NCBI GenBank assembly: GCA_003517945.1
Contig: DOZP01000263.1
Location: 289-6,930 of the forward strand
Direction of reading: 5' to 3'
Length of the DNA stretch: 6,642 bases
From: Porphyromonadaceae bacterium
GTDB taxonomy: Bacteria > Bacteroidota > Bacteroidia > Bacteroidales > Tannerellaceae
In this document: positions 1 to 6,187 of the stretch, piece by piece
Layout of the letters: each line of letters starts with the position of its first letter
Numbering within the stretch: position 1 is the stretch's first letter
Program-made: the position numbers and the translations under genes
Notes under the pieces: generated by a model
Told to the model about the DNA's origin: nothing
The model's input: only the letters and a program-made list of their open reading frames with translations
Databases searched by the model: none

Positions 1-842
1 GCAGGAGTGTCTGTCGATGCCACATACTGTTTTAACATCGCAATGGCTTTATCCTGATTACCCAATTGGTAATAAGAATTTCCTGTTATGCGGTATAATT
101 CGGTATTATTATCATTGTCCGGATAAGTGCGAAGCAAACGTTCGGTCAGTTTCACTACCTCATCATGATTATCTTCAATATAGTTTATCTGAGCTATATA
201 ATAATTGGCTTGTTCGCGATATTCCGGATTCTTTTTCAAATAGTTGAATTCGCGCATAGCGTTATCATATTTTCCTGTCGCATAATCAATATAAGCGATA
301 TAATAGGAGGAAGCCAGGGAGTATTCGGCGTCGAATTCGCGGACCGTCATAAAATTTTCCTGCGCTTTCGTCAGATCGCCGTTCTGCATCCGGGAATAAG
401 CGAGACGATAGTTCAACACTTCTTGTTGTTGGGGATTTAAAGCATTGACGCGTGCGTCTGCCAACCAGTTTTCCGCACGTGTATAGTCTTTTCCTTCAAA
501 ATAACCGGACCCTATTAACAGACATGCTTCATCTCCGTGGCGGGAGTCAGGGTATTGCCTGAGATAAGATTCCAATATTTCCACTGCGTTCTCTTTTCCC
601 TGTTCAAAAGCGATATATGCAAGCATATAATCGGCCTCTTGCACCAAGTCGCTGTTTGTCGCAATTTTTTTATATGCTTCCAGTTTATCGGTACATCCGG
701 CATAATTTTTCAACTCAAAAAAGTCTTTTCCCTCCGCAAAAAGCCTGTCCTCCGAATCAACCAGATAAGAACTCTGTCCGTTTGCCACAATGCTTGCTGC
801 GACCAAACACAACGGAATGATGATTTTCTTAATTGTACTCAT
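1..842 (-). CDS. Exported TPR-repeat protein, N-terminal part (runs off left edge)
   Basis: Reading the minus strand from ATG at 842 gives an uninterrupted frame to the window edge: 280 codons plus two bases, with no stop, so the C-terminus is missing. Residues 1-22 form a typical signal peptide (KK near the N-terminus, hydrophobic IIIPLCLVAASIVA, likely cleavage after ANG before Gln23), so the protein is probably periplasmic or outer-membrane associated. The rest is a series of paired amphipathic helices spaced about 34 residues apart, rich in Tyr, Ala and Leu (around 36-60, 70-97, 105-130, 143-168, 175-205, 210-240 and 248-275). This is the TPR/Sel1-like solenoid pattern, with loop signatures such as YPDS (97-100) and YPDN (239-242). 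TPR solenoids mediate protein-protein contacts, and no partner or enzymatic domain is visible here. A further in-frame ATG lies at 854. I prefer 842 because the promoter's -7 box ends only 8 nt before 854. The family is clear; the specific role is unknown. Confidence 0.85.
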   Translation of the reverse strand, partial: MSTIKKIIIPLCLVAASIVANGQSSYLVDSEDRLFAEGKDFFELKNYAGCTDKLEAYKKIATNSDLVQEADYMLAYIAFEQGKENAVEILESYLRQYPDSRHGDEACLLIGSGYFEGKDYTRAENWLADARVNALNPQQQEVLNYRLAYSRMQNGDLTKAQENFMTVREFDAEYSLASSYYIAYIDYATGKYDNAMREFNYLKKNPEYREQANYYIAQINYIEDNHDEVVKLTERLLRTYPDNDNNTELYRITGNSYYQLGNQDKAIAMLKQYVASTDTP

Positions 843-862
843 GTTATTTTTCATATCTTGTG

Positions 863-894
863 CAAAGATAATGTAAGCTGAGAGGAATACAAAA
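863..894 (-). promoter_or_regulatory. Bacteroidota-type promoter of the TPR gene
   Basis: On the minus strand TTTTG (894-890) is followed after exactly 19 nt by TATCTTTG (870-863), matching the -33/-7 consensus of the primary sigma factor of Bacteroidetes. The -7 box ends 20 nt before ATG 842 and 8 nt before ATG 854, so transcription should start close to or inside the codons of the longer version. The mRNA leader would be very short. Confidence 0.7.
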
Positions 895-1019
895 TAAACC
901 TGTTTATTTTTGATCCTGATAGATACCTTCTTCAGCCTTGTGTTAAAGATGATGGAAATCAGGAAATTTATAAAACATGCAGTCTGTTTTTATGGAGGTC
1001 GCAACAACGATACCGTTAC

Positions 1020-1056
1020 AAAAAAAGGATATCCGTACTGTAACGCATATCCTTTT
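1020..1056 (-). terminator. Rho-independent terminator after the ROK kinase gene
   Basis: An inverted repeat pairs AAAAGGATAT (1023-1032) with ATATCCTTTT (1047-1056). A further CGT/ACG pairing (1034-1036 with 1043-1045) lies inside a single mismatch and closes a 6-nt loop. Read on the minus strand, the stem runs into seven consecutive T residues (1026-1020). It lies about 20 nt past the ROK stop codon and separates that transcript from the TPR gene. Positions 855-1019 otherwise hold only the TPR promoter. Confidence 0.8.
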
Positions 1057-1076
1057 ATTATGAAAAAATCGGAAAA

Positions 1077-2042
1077 TTAATTCTCTTTCACTTCCCAGGC
1101 AAGGGCGCTCGCACCCAGTACGGCCGCATCACTCTCTTTAAGTTGTGAAACTAACAATTTTGTTTTTCCCTGGAAAACTTTCAGCATATGATCTTCCATA
1201 GATCGTTTCACCGGATTCAGAATCAGATCGCCGGCTTTCGTAAGTCCTCCGAAAAGAACAATCGCTTCAGGACTGGAGAATGCGACAAAGTTAGATAATG
1301 CTTCTCCAAGTATATTTCCGGTATATTCGAATATTTCCTGCGCCAGTTTATCACCCTTAACGGCGGCATCGTACACATCTTTGGAAGTAATTTCTTCAGG
1401 ATTAAGATCGCGCAATGAACTTTTTTCCGTCCGGTTCATAAGAATTTCACGCGCTGTGCGCGCTACTCCCGTTGCCGAAGCGTATGCTTCCAGACATCCG
1501 TGGCGACCACATCCGCAAAGGCGGCCGTTTTCACGGACCGTCACATGTCCCAGTTCGCCGGCAAAACCATCATGTCCGTAAACCAATGTTCCGCCGATAA
1601 CGATTCCGCTTCCCACACCCGTACCCAGCGTGATTTCGATAAAATCTTTCATGCCGCGTGCAGCGCCGTAAGTCATTTCCCCGATGGCGGCGGCATTGGC
1701 ATCATTCGTTAATATAACAGGGATATCATATGTTTTCTCACTGATGAGTTGTGCCAAAGGAATTTTTCCTTTCCAGGGTAAATTCGGTGCAAACTCAATA
1801 CATCCGTTAAAGTAATTACCATTGGGCGCTCCGACGCCTATACCTTTTATCTGACCCGGCCCGCCGGCTTCTTCGATAACGACTTTAAGCCCTTCGGCCA
1901 ATGCCGAAACATAATCATTGACATCTTCATAAGTACCGGTCTTGATAGAGCCGTCATAAAGAATTGTCCCTCTCGCATCAACAACTCCGAATACGGTATT
2001 GGTACCTCCGATATCAATACCTATAACATAAGGTTTCTCCAT
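1077..2042 (-). CDS. ROK-family sugar kinase (glucokinase-like)
   Basis: This cytoplasmic kinase of 321 residues, the normal length for the family, probably phosphorylates glucose or a related hexose with ATP at the entry of glycolysis. The N-terminal phosphate-binding loop is DIGGTN (10-15). The catalytic Asp is expected at D114 in the sugar-binding segment TNDANAAA. GELGH (162-166) supplies the sugar-contacting Glu163 and the zinc-ligand His166. The ROK signature CGCGRHGCLE (176-185) supplies zinc ligands C176, C178 and C183. The second ATP-site motif is LGTGVGSG (139-146), and FGG (264-266) marks the C-terminal adenosine region. No helix-turn-helix precedes the kinase domain, so this is an enzyme and not a ROK repressor. 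The start at 2042 puts DIGGTN at the usual distance from the N-terminus; the leader is A-rich without an SD. No TAnnTTTG box lies in the 78 nt before it, so it is probably transcribed from the promoter of the upstream small gene. The sugar could also be mannose, fructose or an N-acetyl-hexosamine; sequence alone does not decide. Confidence 0.9.
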   Translation of the reverse strand: MEKPYVIGIDIGGTNTVFGVVDARGTILYDGSIKTGTYEDVNDYVSALAEGLKVVIEEAGGPGQIKGIGVGAPNGNYFNGCIEFAPNLPWKGKIPLAQLISEKTYDIPVILTNDANAAAIGEMTYGAARGMKDFIEITLGTGVGSGIVIGGTLVYGHDGFAGELGHVTVRENGRLCGCGRHGCLEAYASATGVARTAREILMNRTEKSSLRDLNPEEITSKDVYDAAVKGDKLAQEIFEYTGNILGEALSNFVAFSSPEAIVLFGGLTKAGDLILNPVKRSMEDHMLKVFQGKTKLLVSQLKESDAAVLGASALAWEVKEN

Positions 2043-2120
2043 TGCTTTGTGTGTTTTTATATTAAATGATAAATAATTTCCGAGAAATAAATATGAGTTT
2101 TTATACTATGTAAAACCGTC

Positions 2121-2357
2121 TTATTTTTTATCCTTAGCATTTTTCTTTGTGCATTCGGCTTTGCTTTCGCTGCAACATTTTTTGTCTGCGCTCTTGGTAC
2201 AGGCTTTGTCGTCTTTTTTCTGATCACAGGCTTTGGCATCTTTGCAGCACTGTTCGGTCTTTGTAGATTTTTTCTTAGCTTTACCGTCTTGTGCACTAAC
2301 ACCCACTGAAAAACTCATAGCTGCCATAAAGACCATTCCTAAAATTACCTTTTTCAT
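2121..2357 (-). CDS. Small exported Cys/Lys-rich protein of unknown function
   Basis: This 78-residue protein matches no family I recognise. Residues 1-22 are a convincing signal peptide (MKK, hydrophobic core ILGMVFMAAMSFSVGV, cleavage expected between A22 and Q23). The mature part has only 56 residues, with 7 cysteines (37, 38, 44, 53, 61, 62, 69) and 19 lysines and almost no bulky hydrophobic residues, so it should lack a conventional core. The cysteines recur in pattern: CC-x3-KA-C at 37-44 and CC-x3-KA-x-C at 61-69, with KAC repeated nine residues apart (42-44 and 51-53). Two readings fit: a metal-binding peptide held by thiols, or a disulphide-bonded periplasmic or secreted polycation. 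The start is supported by the signal peptide. The leader is A-rich with no SD. A second long reading frame overlaps on the same strand but has no signal peptide or family features and is judged a shadow. It lies 78 nt upstream of the ROK kinase and probably shares its transcript. Confidence 0.75.
   Translation of the reverse strand: MKKVILGMVFMAAMSFSVGVSAQDGKAKKKSTKTEQCCKDAKACDQKKDDKACTKSADKKCCSESKAECTKKNAKDKK
2199..2235. repeat. Short in-gene direct repeat (10 bp, 27 bp period)
   Basis: ACAGGCTTTG occurs at 2199-2208 and again at 2226-2235, exactly 27 nt (nine codons) apart, within the Cys-rich gene. It encodes the repeated KAC tripeptide and suggests that part of the protein grew by a small tandem duplication. 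Both copies being short, convergence is also possible. Confidence 0.45.
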
Positions 2358-2404
2358 AACTTGTTGTTTTAATGTTTATAATTGTATCTGTTATTTTCCG
2401 GCAC

Positions 2405-2433
2405 CAAAGGAAAATATTTTTTCCGGAACAAAA
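2405..2433 (-). promoter_or_regulatory. Candidate promoter for the Cys-rich protein gene and ROK kinase
   Basis: On the minus strand TTTTG (2433-2429) is followed by TTCCTTTG (2412-2405). The -7 box has TT instead of TA, and the spacer is 16 nt, whereas the better promoters in this window have 19. It is the only TTTG-ending box upstream of the gene in this intergenic region, and it leaves a 47-nt gap to the ATG. The TTCCGGAA palindrome (2421-2428) fills the start of the spacer. The imperfect match suggests weak or activator-dependent transcription, or that the call is wrong. Confidence 0.35.
2421..2428. promoter_or_regulatory. TTCCGGAA palindrome, left copy (possible operator)
   Basis: This perfect 8-bp palindrome lies within the candidate promoter facing left. 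Exactly 8 nt separate it from the -7 box TTCCTTTG. An identical palindrome stands in the same geometry before the promoter facing right. I found no other exact copy when reading the window by eye. A regulator site is an inference from position only. Confidence 0.35.
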
Positions 2434-2577
2434 AAAAATATTTTGAAAAAATTATGGATCGGGTATTGTATTTTTATTATTTTTATGAATTATCCGTTTT
2501 ATTCCCGGTAAGAAAAACGAGAACGATTGATACGGTCGTATTTTTGTCATCCTACGGAAATAAACTTAAAACTTCAT

Positions 2578-2606
2578 CTTTATTCCGGAAATTTTACCTA
2601 TGTTTG
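2578..2606 (+). promoter_or_regulatory. Candidate promoter for sufS-rnhB
   Basis: TATGTTTG (2599-2606) is an exact TAnnTTTG -7 element, 42 nt before the sufS start codon. The -33 region is poor (CTTTA at 2578-2582, spacer 16 nt). Another TAnnTTTG match exists at 2539-2546 but lacks any -33 partner and lies further away, so this one is preferred. Confidence 0.45.
2583..2590. promoter_or_regulatory. TTCCGGAA palindrome, right copy (possible operator)
   Basis: This is the second copy of the 8-bp palindrome, located in the -33/-7 spacer of the candidate sufS promoter, 8 nt before TATGTTTG. It mirrors the copy at 2421-2428 in sequence, position and spacing. The rest of 2358-2648 is AT-rich with poly-A and poly-T tracts and holds no convincing gene. 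Confidence 0.35.
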
Positions 2607-2648
2607 CGTTCATTTTTTATGTACTGTCTGTATAAAAACAGTCTTGTT

Positions 2649-3857
2649 ATGAACGAAACAATACGAAACGATTTTCCTATTTTACAACGTACCGTTTACG
2701 GCAAACCGCTGGTCTACCTTGACAATGCGGCTACCACCCAGAAACCGCGTTGTGTTGTCGAAAAAATTACGGAAGAATACTATAATGTGAATGCGAACAT
2801 TCATCGTGGCGTACACTTTCTGAGCCAGCAAGCAACGGAAGCGCATGAAGAAGCCCGTCGTACAATACAGAAATTTATCAATGCGGCCAAGCCGGAGGAA
2901 GTTATTTTTACACGTGGCACAACCGAATCCATCAATCTTGTAGCTTCGAGTTTCGTCTATGAATTTATGTCGCCCGGTGACGAAATAATCATTTCCGGTA
3001 TGGAGCATCATTCCAATATTGTGCCGTGGCAAATTCAGGCAGCGCGTTATGATATATCCGTCAAAGTAATACCGGTAAATGAAAACGGGGAATTAGACAT
3101 GGATTCTTTCGCGAATTTATTTACGGAAAAAACAAAATTGGTATCGGTAACACATATCTCAAACGTGTTGGGAACGATTAATCCGGTGAAAGAAATTATC
3201 AGGATATCACATGCGCATAATATTCCCGTACTGATTGACGGTGCGCAGGCCGTTGCGCATCAAGAAGTGGATGTTCAGGAGTTGGATGCGGATTTTTATG
3301 CTTTTTCGGGGCATAAAATATATGGTCCGACAGGGATCGGCATTTTATACGGAAAAGAAAAGTGGTTAGATAGAATGCCTCCTTACCAGGGCGGAGGGGA
3401 AATGATTGCATCCGTATCGTTCGAAAAGACAAAATTTAATGATCTGCCGTTCAAGTTCGAAGCCGGAACGCCGGATTATATCGGAAGCACTGCATTGGCC
3501 GTTGCATTGAATTATGTGACTGATATCGGGTTACCGGAAATTGCAGCATACGAAGACAGCTTACTGCAATATGCCACTCAGCGTCTGACGGCAATCGAAG
3601 GAATGCGTATATTCGGACAATCCCGGAACAAAAGCGGGGTGATCTCTTTCTTAGTCGGCAATATTCATCATTACGATATGGGTATGTTATTAGACCGGTT
3701 GGGTATCGCCGTCCGTACAGGCCATCACTGCGCCGAACCGCTGATGCATCTGATGGGCGTTGAAGGAACGGTCAGGGCGTCGTTTGCCCTCTACAATACA
3801 ACGGAAGAAATTGATATCCTGACTGCGGGGATAGAACAGGTAAGCCGTATGTTCTGA
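2649..3857 (+). CDS. sufS: SufS-type cysteine desulfurase (PLP-dependent)
   Basis: This 402-residue protein should convert L-cysteine to L-alanine and hold the released sulfur as a persulfide for iron-sulfur cluster assembly. Its catalytic residues are all present and sit at a constant offset of three from E. coli SufS numbering: His120 stacking on PLP, Asp197 and Gln200 in DGAQ, Lys223 (internal aldimine) in SGHKIYGPTG, Cys361 (persulfide) in RTGHHCAEP, and Arg376 binding the substrate carboxylate. The RTGHHCAEP loop marks group II (SufS/CsdA) rather than IscS/NifS. The frame stays open for 89 codons upstream, but that stretch is AT-rich, holds the promoter, and would add a tail the family does not have. 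ATG 2649 gives the usual N-terminus, with NDFPIL followed by LVYLDNAATTQKP. No sufB, sufC, sufD or sufE/U gene is within the window, so it stands apart from the rest of the machinery here. rnhB follows after 67 nt with no promoter consensus between, so the two may share a transcript. Confidence 0.93.
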   Translation: MNETIRNDFPILQRTVYGKPLVYLDNAATTQKPRCVVEKITEEYYNVNANIHRGVHFLSQQATEAHEEARRTIQKFINAAKPEEVIFTRGTTESINLVASSFVYEFMSPGDEIIISGMEHHSNIVPWQIQAARYDISVKVIPVNENGELDMDSFANLFTEKTKLVSVTHISNVLGTINPVKEIIRISHAHNIPVLIDGAQAVAHQEVDVQELDADFYAFSGHKIYGPTGIGILYGKEKWLDRMPPYQGGGEMIASVSFEKTKFNDLPFKFEAGTPDYIGSTALAVALNYVTDIGLPEIAAYEDSLLQYATQRLTAIEGMRIFGQSRNKSGVISFLVGNIHHYDMGMLLDRLGIAVRTGHHCAEPLMHLMGVEGTVRASFALYNTTEEIDILTAGIEQVSRMF

Positions 3858-3924
3858 AAAATAAATATATCTGCCAAAAGATAGCTACGATCAAAATTGT
3901 GGACAAATAAATATTATTGATTTC

Positions 3925-4527
3925 ATGTTACTTCCATACCTGAAAAAAGGACGTATTGAGGCCGGCTGTGATGAAGCGGGGCGCGGCTGCTTAGCCGGCG
4001 CCGTATATGCGGCGGCAGTTATTCTTCCGGCAGATTTTCAAAATGAAATGTTAAATGACAGCAAACAATTAACAGAGAAGCAACGGGAAGCATTGCGTCC
4101 CCTCATTGAGCATGAAGCCATTGCCTGGGCAGTCGGTATTGTGGCGCCGGAAGAAATAGACCGCATCAATATACTCAAAGCGTCATTTCTTGCGATGCAC
4201 CGGGCTATCGAACAGTTGAATGTAAAACCCGGACATCTTCTGATTGACGGAAACCGCTTCACGCCCTATCCTGATATACCGCATACGACAGTCGTCAAAG
4301 GAGACGGAAAATACCTGTCGATTGCTGCCGCATCTATATTGGCCAAAACACATCGGGATGAGTACATGCGCCGACTGAACATGGAATATCCGGATTATTT
4401 ATGGAGCGAAAACAAAGGGTATCCGACTAAAGCGCATCGCAACGCTATACGCCTGTATGGCGCGACCCCTTATCACCGGAAATCGTTCACATTGCTTCCG
4501 CCGGCACAATTGTCATTGGATTTCTGA
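3925..4527 (+). CDS. rnhB: Ribonuclease HII
   Basis: This 200-residue cytoplasmic endonuclease cuts the RNA strand of RNA-DNA hybrids and starts removal of single ribonucleotides misincorporated in DNA. The fold signature is complete. CDEAGRG (15-21) contains the first two metal-binding acids, Asp16 and Glu17, and the GRG loop that recognises the ribonucleotide 2'-OH. LNDSKQL (43-49) follows. LLIDGN (105-110) holds Asp108, and [13 protein letters not shown] (136-148) holds Asp145, the last two acids. A C-terminal [10 protein letters not shown] and TPYHRKSF segment is typical of the family. GRGCLAG replaces the more common GRGPLAG, as is usual in Bacteroidales. The ATG at 3925 gives the expected short N-terminus before the first strand. 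The leader has no SD. It is the second gene after sufS, and its end faces the creatininase-family gene with only 17 nt between. Confidence 0.95.
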   Translation: MLLPYLKKGRIEAGCDEAGRGCLAGAVYAAAVILPADFQNEMLNDSKQLTEKQREALRPLIEHEAIAWAVGIVAPEEIDRINILKASFLAMHRAIEQLNVKPGHLLIDGNRFTPYPDIPHTTVVKGDGKYLSIAAASILAKTHRDEYMRRLNMEYPDYLWSENKGYPTKAHRNAIRLYGATPYHRKSFTLLPPAQLSLDF

Positions 4528-4541
4528 CTGTTTTCAGGCAG
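4524..4541. terminator. Weak hairpin between convergent rnhB and metallohydrolase genes
   Basis: CTGACTG (4524-4530) can pair with CAGGCAG (4535-4541) across a TTTT loop with one A-G mismatch. It overlaps the rnhB stop codon and has no T-run on either side. It is the only structure in the 17-nt convergent gap and could give weak termination in both directions. The evidence is thin. Confidence 0.25.
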
Positions 4542-4544
4542 GGG

Positions 4545-5303
4545 CTAATACATTTCCTTTGTTACTACTTCCATAAACAATTCGGCAAGTTTGCCGGTAA
4601 CCGCATCTGCATATTTTTTTCCCTTTACAGCCGTAGACAGATGCGGATTTCCGACGCCGGTATCCTCTGATATTTTGGCCCAGTTTCTCGGCGTCCAGGC
4701 TATCCCTTCGTTTAAAGATGGGGATTGAAAAGGCTTACAGCGCCCATCGCCTGCAACCGGCAGATTTACTAACTGCGGCCGGTAATGCATTAATACGGAT
4801 GTTTCCAGTTCATCCGCATGATCACCATCGTGGTCAAAATAGCCTTCCCGGGGAATCACTTGATACCAGTTTGCAATGATCAGCGTAAACGAAGGGAAGT
4901 CAAAAGCCAGGTCACGCACCATATTCTTGAAGTTGTTGCCTCCATGCCCATTCACGACAAAGAGTTTATTTATTCCCTGCCTGTCCAGAGAGGCTACCAC
5001 ATCCGACAATATTGCTTTTTGTGTTTCATACCGCGCATGTATGCAAAATGCAATGTCATATTGTCCCGGGTTCTGGGAGCCCAGTGTAACCGGAGGCAGG
5101 ACCATACCCTTTATTTTATACAGGGTGAATGCTTTTTTTACCGCGTCGACCGATACGTCGTAGGATAAATAACAATCCGTAAGATAAGGTAAGTGGTAAT
5201 TATGCGCTTCCGTTGCTCCCCAGGGTAATACGGCATAACCGTATTCTGCGTCTTTTATTTCGTTGTATGAGGCCGATAATAAATCGAAGTGATTGTTTTC
5301 CAT
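4545..5303 (-). CDS. Creatininase-superfamily metal-dependent amidohydrolase
   Basis: This 252-residue cytoplasmic protein (no signal peptide) has the conserved metal-site blocks of the creatininase/MftE/ArfB superfamily: PWGATEAHNYHLPYLTD (27-43) with Glu32, His34 and Asp43; NGHGGNN (118-124) with His120; and DHADELETS (161-169) with Glu167. Members cleave cyclic or linear amide bonds using two divalent metals. The substrate cannot be read from this sequence. As I recall the family, true creatininase has a metal-binding Glu two residues after the His of the second motif, where this protein has Gly122, as do formamide hydrolases and many unassigned homologues. Creatinine hydrolysis is therefore unlikely. 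HADELETS also has Asp164 where HAG is more common. The ATG at 5303 is the natural start, with its own promoter upstream. It is a single-gene unit downstream of, but terminated away from, the ribosomal operon. Confidence 0.87.
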   Translation of the reverse strand: MENNHFDLLSASYNEIKDAEYGYAVLPWGATEAHNYHLPYLTDCYLSYDVSVDAVKKAFTLYKIKGMVLPPVTLGSQNPGQYDIAFCIHARYETQKAILSDVVASLDRQGINKLFVVNGHGGNNFKNMVRDLAFDFPSFTLIIANWYQVIPREGYFDHDGDHADELETSVLMHYRPQLVNLPVAGDGRCKPFQSPSLNEGIAWTPRNWAKISEDTGVGNPHLSTAVKGKKYADAVTGKLAELFMEVVTKEMY

Positions 5304-5346
5304 GTGTTGAAATAATGTATAATGATCGGTATAAGTTCTTTCCGGA

Positions 5347-5378
5347 CAAAGGTAGCGGAAAGTGTTAAAACAACAAAA
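5347..5378 (-). promoter_or_regulatory. Bacteroidota-type promoter of the metallohydrolase gene
   Basis: On the minus strand TTTTG (5378-5374) is followed after exactly 19 nt by TACCTTTG (5354-5347), a full consensus match. The -7 box ends 43 nt before the ATG. The -33 box lies inside the 3' arm of the upstream terminator hairpin. Confidence 0.75.
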
Positions 5379-5405
5379 GGTTGTCTCGCATAGACAACCT
5401 TTTGT
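5367..5405 (-). terminator. Rho-independent terminator of the rpsF-rpsR-rplI operon
   Basis: The stem is a perfect 14-bp inverted repeat: 5373-5386 pairs with 5392-5405 around the 5-nt loop CGCAT. On the minus strand the descending arm continues into a T-rich tail (TTTTGTTGTTTT, 5378-5367). It begins 21 nt past the rplI stop codon. It is the strongest hairpin in the window. Confidence 0.85.
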
Positions 5406-5426
5406 ATGTATGTATTTCGTTTCTTA

Positions 5427-5873
5427 TTATGCTTCCGATACTACTTCGAATGGTATTTCTACAGATACTTCTTTATGTAAACGAACAACGGCTTTGTAGT
5501 TTCCGACTTCTTTTACGGAGTCTTTGATAACAATCGTTTTACGGTCTATATCAAAGCCTTTCTTTGCCAATTCTTCTGCAATCTGAATGTTGTTTACAGA
5601 GCCGAAAATCGTACCGGTAGAACTTGTTTTTGCACCTATTACGAGTGTTGTACCTTCCATTTTTGCCGCCAGATCCAACGCATCCTGTTTGATTTTAGCC
5701 AATTTATGCGCACGCTGTTTCTGGTTTTCTGCCAATACTTTCTTTGCCGATTCCGAAGCGATAACCGCCTTGCCTTGCGGGATTAGAAAGTTACGTCCGT
5801 AACCGCTTTTCACGTTTACGATATCGTCTTTGTAGCCTACGTTTGCTACATCTTCTTTCAAAATAATTTCCAT
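5427..5873 (-). CDS. rplI: 50S ribosomal protein bL9
   Basis: This is a full-length bL9 of 148 residues, the protein that binds 23S rRNA near the base of the L1 stalk and helps keep reading frame. The N-terminal rRNA-binding domain shows the family signature: [10 protein letters not shown]13, then [16 protein letters not shown] (21-36). A long charged connecting helix (about 41-74) leads to the C-terminal domain, with [15 protein letters not shown] (88-102) and [11 protein letters not shown]. It is the last gene of the operon, 22 nt after rpsR. The leader AAGAGAGGAG contains AGGAG (5885-5881) 7 nt before the ATG, a plausible SD in a lineage that rarely uses one. Confidence 0.97.
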   Translation of the reverse strand: MEIILKEDVANVGYKDDIVNVKSGYGRNFLIPQGKAVIASESAKKVLAENQKQRAHKLAKIKQDALDLAAKMEGTTLVIGAKTSSTGTIFGSVNNIQIAEELAKKGFDIDRKTIVIKDSVKEVGNYKAVVRLHKEVSVEIPFEVVSEA

Positions 5874-5880
5874 ATTCTGT

Positions 5881-5885
5881 CTCCT
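5881..5885 (-). promoter_or_regulatory. SD-like site of rplI
   Basis: AGGAG on the minus strand sits 7 nt from the rplI start codon inside a purine run. It matches five bases of the anti-SD complement, fewer than the rpsR site. Most other starts in this window have A-rich leaders with no such match. Confidence 0.6.
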
Positions 5886-5895
5886 CTCTTTTTAT

Positions 5896-6180
5896 TTATT
5901 TCATTAAATCGGTTACATAAGGCAGTAATGCCAGATGACGCGCTCTCTTAACTGCTTGCGCAATATGGCGTTGGAATTTCAGCGAAGTGCCTGTGATACG
6001 ACGCGGAAGAATTTTTCCCTGCTCATTCAGGAATTTTTTAAGAAATTCGGGATCCTTATAATCAATGTATTTAATACCGCTTTTTTTGAAACGGCAGTAT
6101 TTTTTCTTTTTTACATCCACGGACATGGGTGTAAGATATCTGATTTCAGAATTGTTCTGGTTATTATTTGTAATTGCCAT
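5896..6180 (-). CDS. rpsR: 30S ribosomal protein bS18
   Basis: This 94-residue bS18 pairs with bS6 on the platform of the small subunit. The conserved core is unmistakable: [19 protein letters not shown] (25-43) and [17 protein letters not shown] (55-71), then [13 protein letters not shown] (76-88). About 20 extra N-terminal residues (MAITNNNQ... SEIRYLTP) precede the core compared with E. coli S18, as in other Bacteroidales. An internal ATG at codon 19 could give a shorter form, but the strong SD is correctly spaced for ATG 6180, which settles the start. The single Cys29 shows it is not the zinc-binding CxxC type. It lies 12 nt after rpsF, and its SD shares bases with the rpsF stop codon, so its translation may be coupled to rpsF. 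Confidence 0.97.
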   Translation of the reverse strand: MAITNNNQNNSEIRYLTPMSVDVKKKKYCRFKKSGIKYIDYKDPEFLKKFLNEQGKILPRRITGTSLKFQRHIAQAVKRARHLALLPYVTDLMK

Positions 6181-6187
6181 GATTCAT

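Noticed and set aside
17..881. Several plus-strand reading frames
   Set aside because: They lie antisense to the TPR gene, which is open over the whole stretch with a signal peptide, repeats and promoter. The antisense translations have no domain features.
2057..2302. Alternative minus-strand frame of 81 codons overlapping the Cys-rich gene
   Set aside because: It has no signal peptide, family motif or leader site. Its Lys/Arg/Asn richness is what a shifted reading of Lys codons gives.
2411..2426. GGAAAA/TTTTCC hairpin in the divergent intergenic region as a terminator
   Set aside because: The stem is only about 6 bp and AT-rich, and no gene ends there. It arises from A/T tracts.
2539..2546. 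TATTTTTG as the sufS promoter -7 box
   Set aside because: It fits TAnnTTTG but has no TTTG-like -33 box at 16-21 nt upstream and lies 102 nt from the start codon. A secondary promoter is not excluded.
2382..2648. In-frame 89-codon N-terminal extension of sufS
   Set aside because: It is AT-rich low-complexity sequence with no match to the SufS N-terminus. It covers the best candidate promoter, and ATG 2649 gives the standard family length.
4818..5168. Plus-strand reading frames of about 95-116 codons
   Set aside because: They are antisense to the metallohydrolase gene, whose metal-binding motifs are all conserved in the minus frame.
5373..5405. Terminator hairpin read as acting on the plus strand
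   Set aside because: No plus-strand gene ends nearby, and the plus-strand tail is only CCTTTTG. The structure fits the rplI end on the minus strand.
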